A stretch of 64,000 bases of DNA from an uncultured Psychrosphaera sp. (GTDB lineage: Bacteria > Pseudomonadota > Gammaproteobacteria > Enterobacterales > Alteromonadaceae). Every line of letters begins with the position of its first letter. The stretch's first letter is position 1. The stretch is taken from the NCBI RefSeq assembly GCF_947500655.1, contig NZ_CANMSK010000002.1:62001-126000 (forward strand), in the 5' to 3' direction. This document shows positions 63,151-64,000 of the stretch, piece by piece. Below the pieces are notes generated by a model, which worked only from the letters and a program-made list of their open reading frames with translations, was not told where the DNA came from and did no database searches. The position numbers and the translations under genes were made by a program.

Positions 63151-64000
63151 TTATGCAGCCTGCTCTTGTTTTGCTTTTATTTGAGCTGCGTTTATTTGAG
63201 CTTCAATGGCTAATCGCGCAAGTTCTTGTTCGGCGTGTTGATCCGCTAGTCCATTATTCAATTGTTCATATAAATTCACAACTTCCCCCACAATGATCAA
63301 TGCAGGTGAGCCAATTTGGTGAGTTTGCACTAATTCATCTAAGGTATTTAATGTACCAATTACTACTCTTTGATCCGGTCTTGTGCCTTTTTCAATAATC
63401 GCTACCGGTGTATCGGCTGCACGACCATGTTTGATTAACTGGCTTTTGATTTCAGGGCTTTGAATAATACCCATATAAATGACTAAGGTTTGGTTTGCAC
63501 TTGCCAGAGACTGCCAATTTGTATCCGAACTTGTGTCAGTCGCCTTTTTAAGGTGACCCGTTACAAACTGCAATGACTGAGCATAATCTCTATGCGTTAA
63601 CGGAATACCAACTGCTGCAGAACACGCTGCTGCTGCGGTAATTCCCGGAATAACTTGGTAAGCAATATTGTTTTTTGCTAACAGTTGAGCTTCTTCACCA
63701 CCGCGGCCATAAATATAAGGATCGCCGCCTTTTAAGCGACAAATCACTTTGCCTGTTTTAGCTAGATCAACAAGGAGCTGATTTATTTGTTCTTGCGGTA
63801 AGGTGTGATTTCCTGCTTTTTTACCAACTGAAATATACTCAGCGTCTTGACGGCACAAAGATAAAATTTCGTCAGTAATTAAGGCGTCATATACAATAAC
63901 GTCAGCCGTTTGCATTATTCTTAAAGCTTTAATGGTTAATAAGTCAGGATCACCGGGACCGCCACCAACTAAGAAAACCTGACTATTAGTCTGGTTTAAT
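63151..64000 (-). CDS. cobA: Uroporphyrinogen-III C-methyltransferase (C-terminal part in window)
   Basis: The frame stays open to the right edge, so the N-terminal end is missing. The visible part includes VFLVGGGPGDPDLLTIKAL just inside the edge, VIYDALITDEIL, CRLKGGDPYIYGRGGEEA, GITAAAACSAAVGIPLTHRD and a YMGI motif. It methylates uroporphyrinogen III at C2 and C7 using S-adenosylmethionine, on the way to sirohaem and cobalamin. The Ala/Gln-rich C-terminus (AQIKAKQEQAA) ends as a stand-alone CobA does; the edge does not allow exclusion of a longer CysG protein. Confidence 0.9.
   Translation of the reverse strand, partial: LNQTNSQVFLVGGGPGDPDLLTIKALRIMQTADVIVYDALITDEILSLCRQDAEYISVGKKAGNHTLPQEQINQLLVDLAKTGKVICRLKGGDPYIYGRGGEEAQLLAKNNIAYQVIPGITAAAACSAAVGIPLTHRDYAQSLQFVTGHLKKATDTSSDTNWQSLASANQTLVIYMGIIQSPEIKSQLIKHGRAADTPVAIIEKGTRPDQRVVIGTLNTLDELVQTHQIGSPALIIVGEVVNLYEQLNNGLADQHAEQELARLAIEAQINAAQIKAKQEQAA

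Overview
The window looks like chromosomal DNA of a low-GC marine gammaproteobacterium of the Alteromonadales/Colwelliaceae type (for example Colwellia or Thalassotalea). I infer this from AT-rich intergenic DNA, the yigB-uvrD order, the prlC-rsmJ pair near gor, TonB receptors, many exported peptidases and c-type cytochromes, and a glucosylglycerate osmolyte operon. I see no rRNA, tRNA, CRISPR array, transposase or phage structural gene.

Layout. Positions 1-3356 hold minus-strand genes: a DUF1501/DUF1800 exported pair, a CPBP membrane protease homologue and a GNAT acetyltransferase. A TMEM143-like (DUF3754) membrane protein follows. 4.8-6.7 kb is a small accessory patch: a BrnT/BrnA toxin-antitoxin locus whose toxin frame is broken twice, an orphan protein with a PD-(D/E)XK-like motif, and four degenerate tandem repeats of about 57 bp. 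6.8-11.7 kb is the leucine operon leuL-leuA-leuB-leuC-leuD (minus strand), with a readable leucine-rich leader peptide and attenuator hairpin. An exported oligopeptidase B-like lipoprotein, an HD hydrolase and a DUF1353 protein follow.

15.6-21.4 kb is a compact minus-strand operon for glucosylglycerate: a glycerate kinase, phosphatase, GpgS synthase, a GH13_18 phosphorylase and GalU. Together they can make the solute from 3-phosphoglycerate and UDP-glucose and also break it down and recycle both halves. DUF2164, yigB, uvrD and tmcA follow on the plus strand.

27.7-34.5 kb is the most interesting part: a TonB-dependent receptor, a RidA protein with a signal peptide, a di-haem cytochrome c and a Tat-exported flavin amine oxidase on the minus strand, with a divergent LysR regulator. 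It reads as a periplasmic amine or amino-acid dehydrogenase system in which the flavoenzyme passes electrons to cytochrome c and RidA handles the imine product.

34.6-41.3 kb carries small membrane and basic proteins, an exported amidohydrolase, an FeS-type photolyase with its TIGR03643 companion, and a TetR/short-chain reductase pair separated by two matching 24-bp candidate operators. 41.4-43.5 kb is a TonB, ECF sigma factor and anti-sigma-like module. Next to it a small outer-membrane protein gene sits between the real gor and a relic copy of the gor 3' end. The remainder (45.8-64 kb) is mostly housekeeping: dsbA, prlC, a Tag-family glycosylase, rsmJ, a peroxiredoxin, rarD, recQ, a small cytochrome c, selO, several conserved proteins of unknown function, glmU, a potassium channel, an acyltransferase relic, a DUF1275 protein, and cobA running off the right edge.
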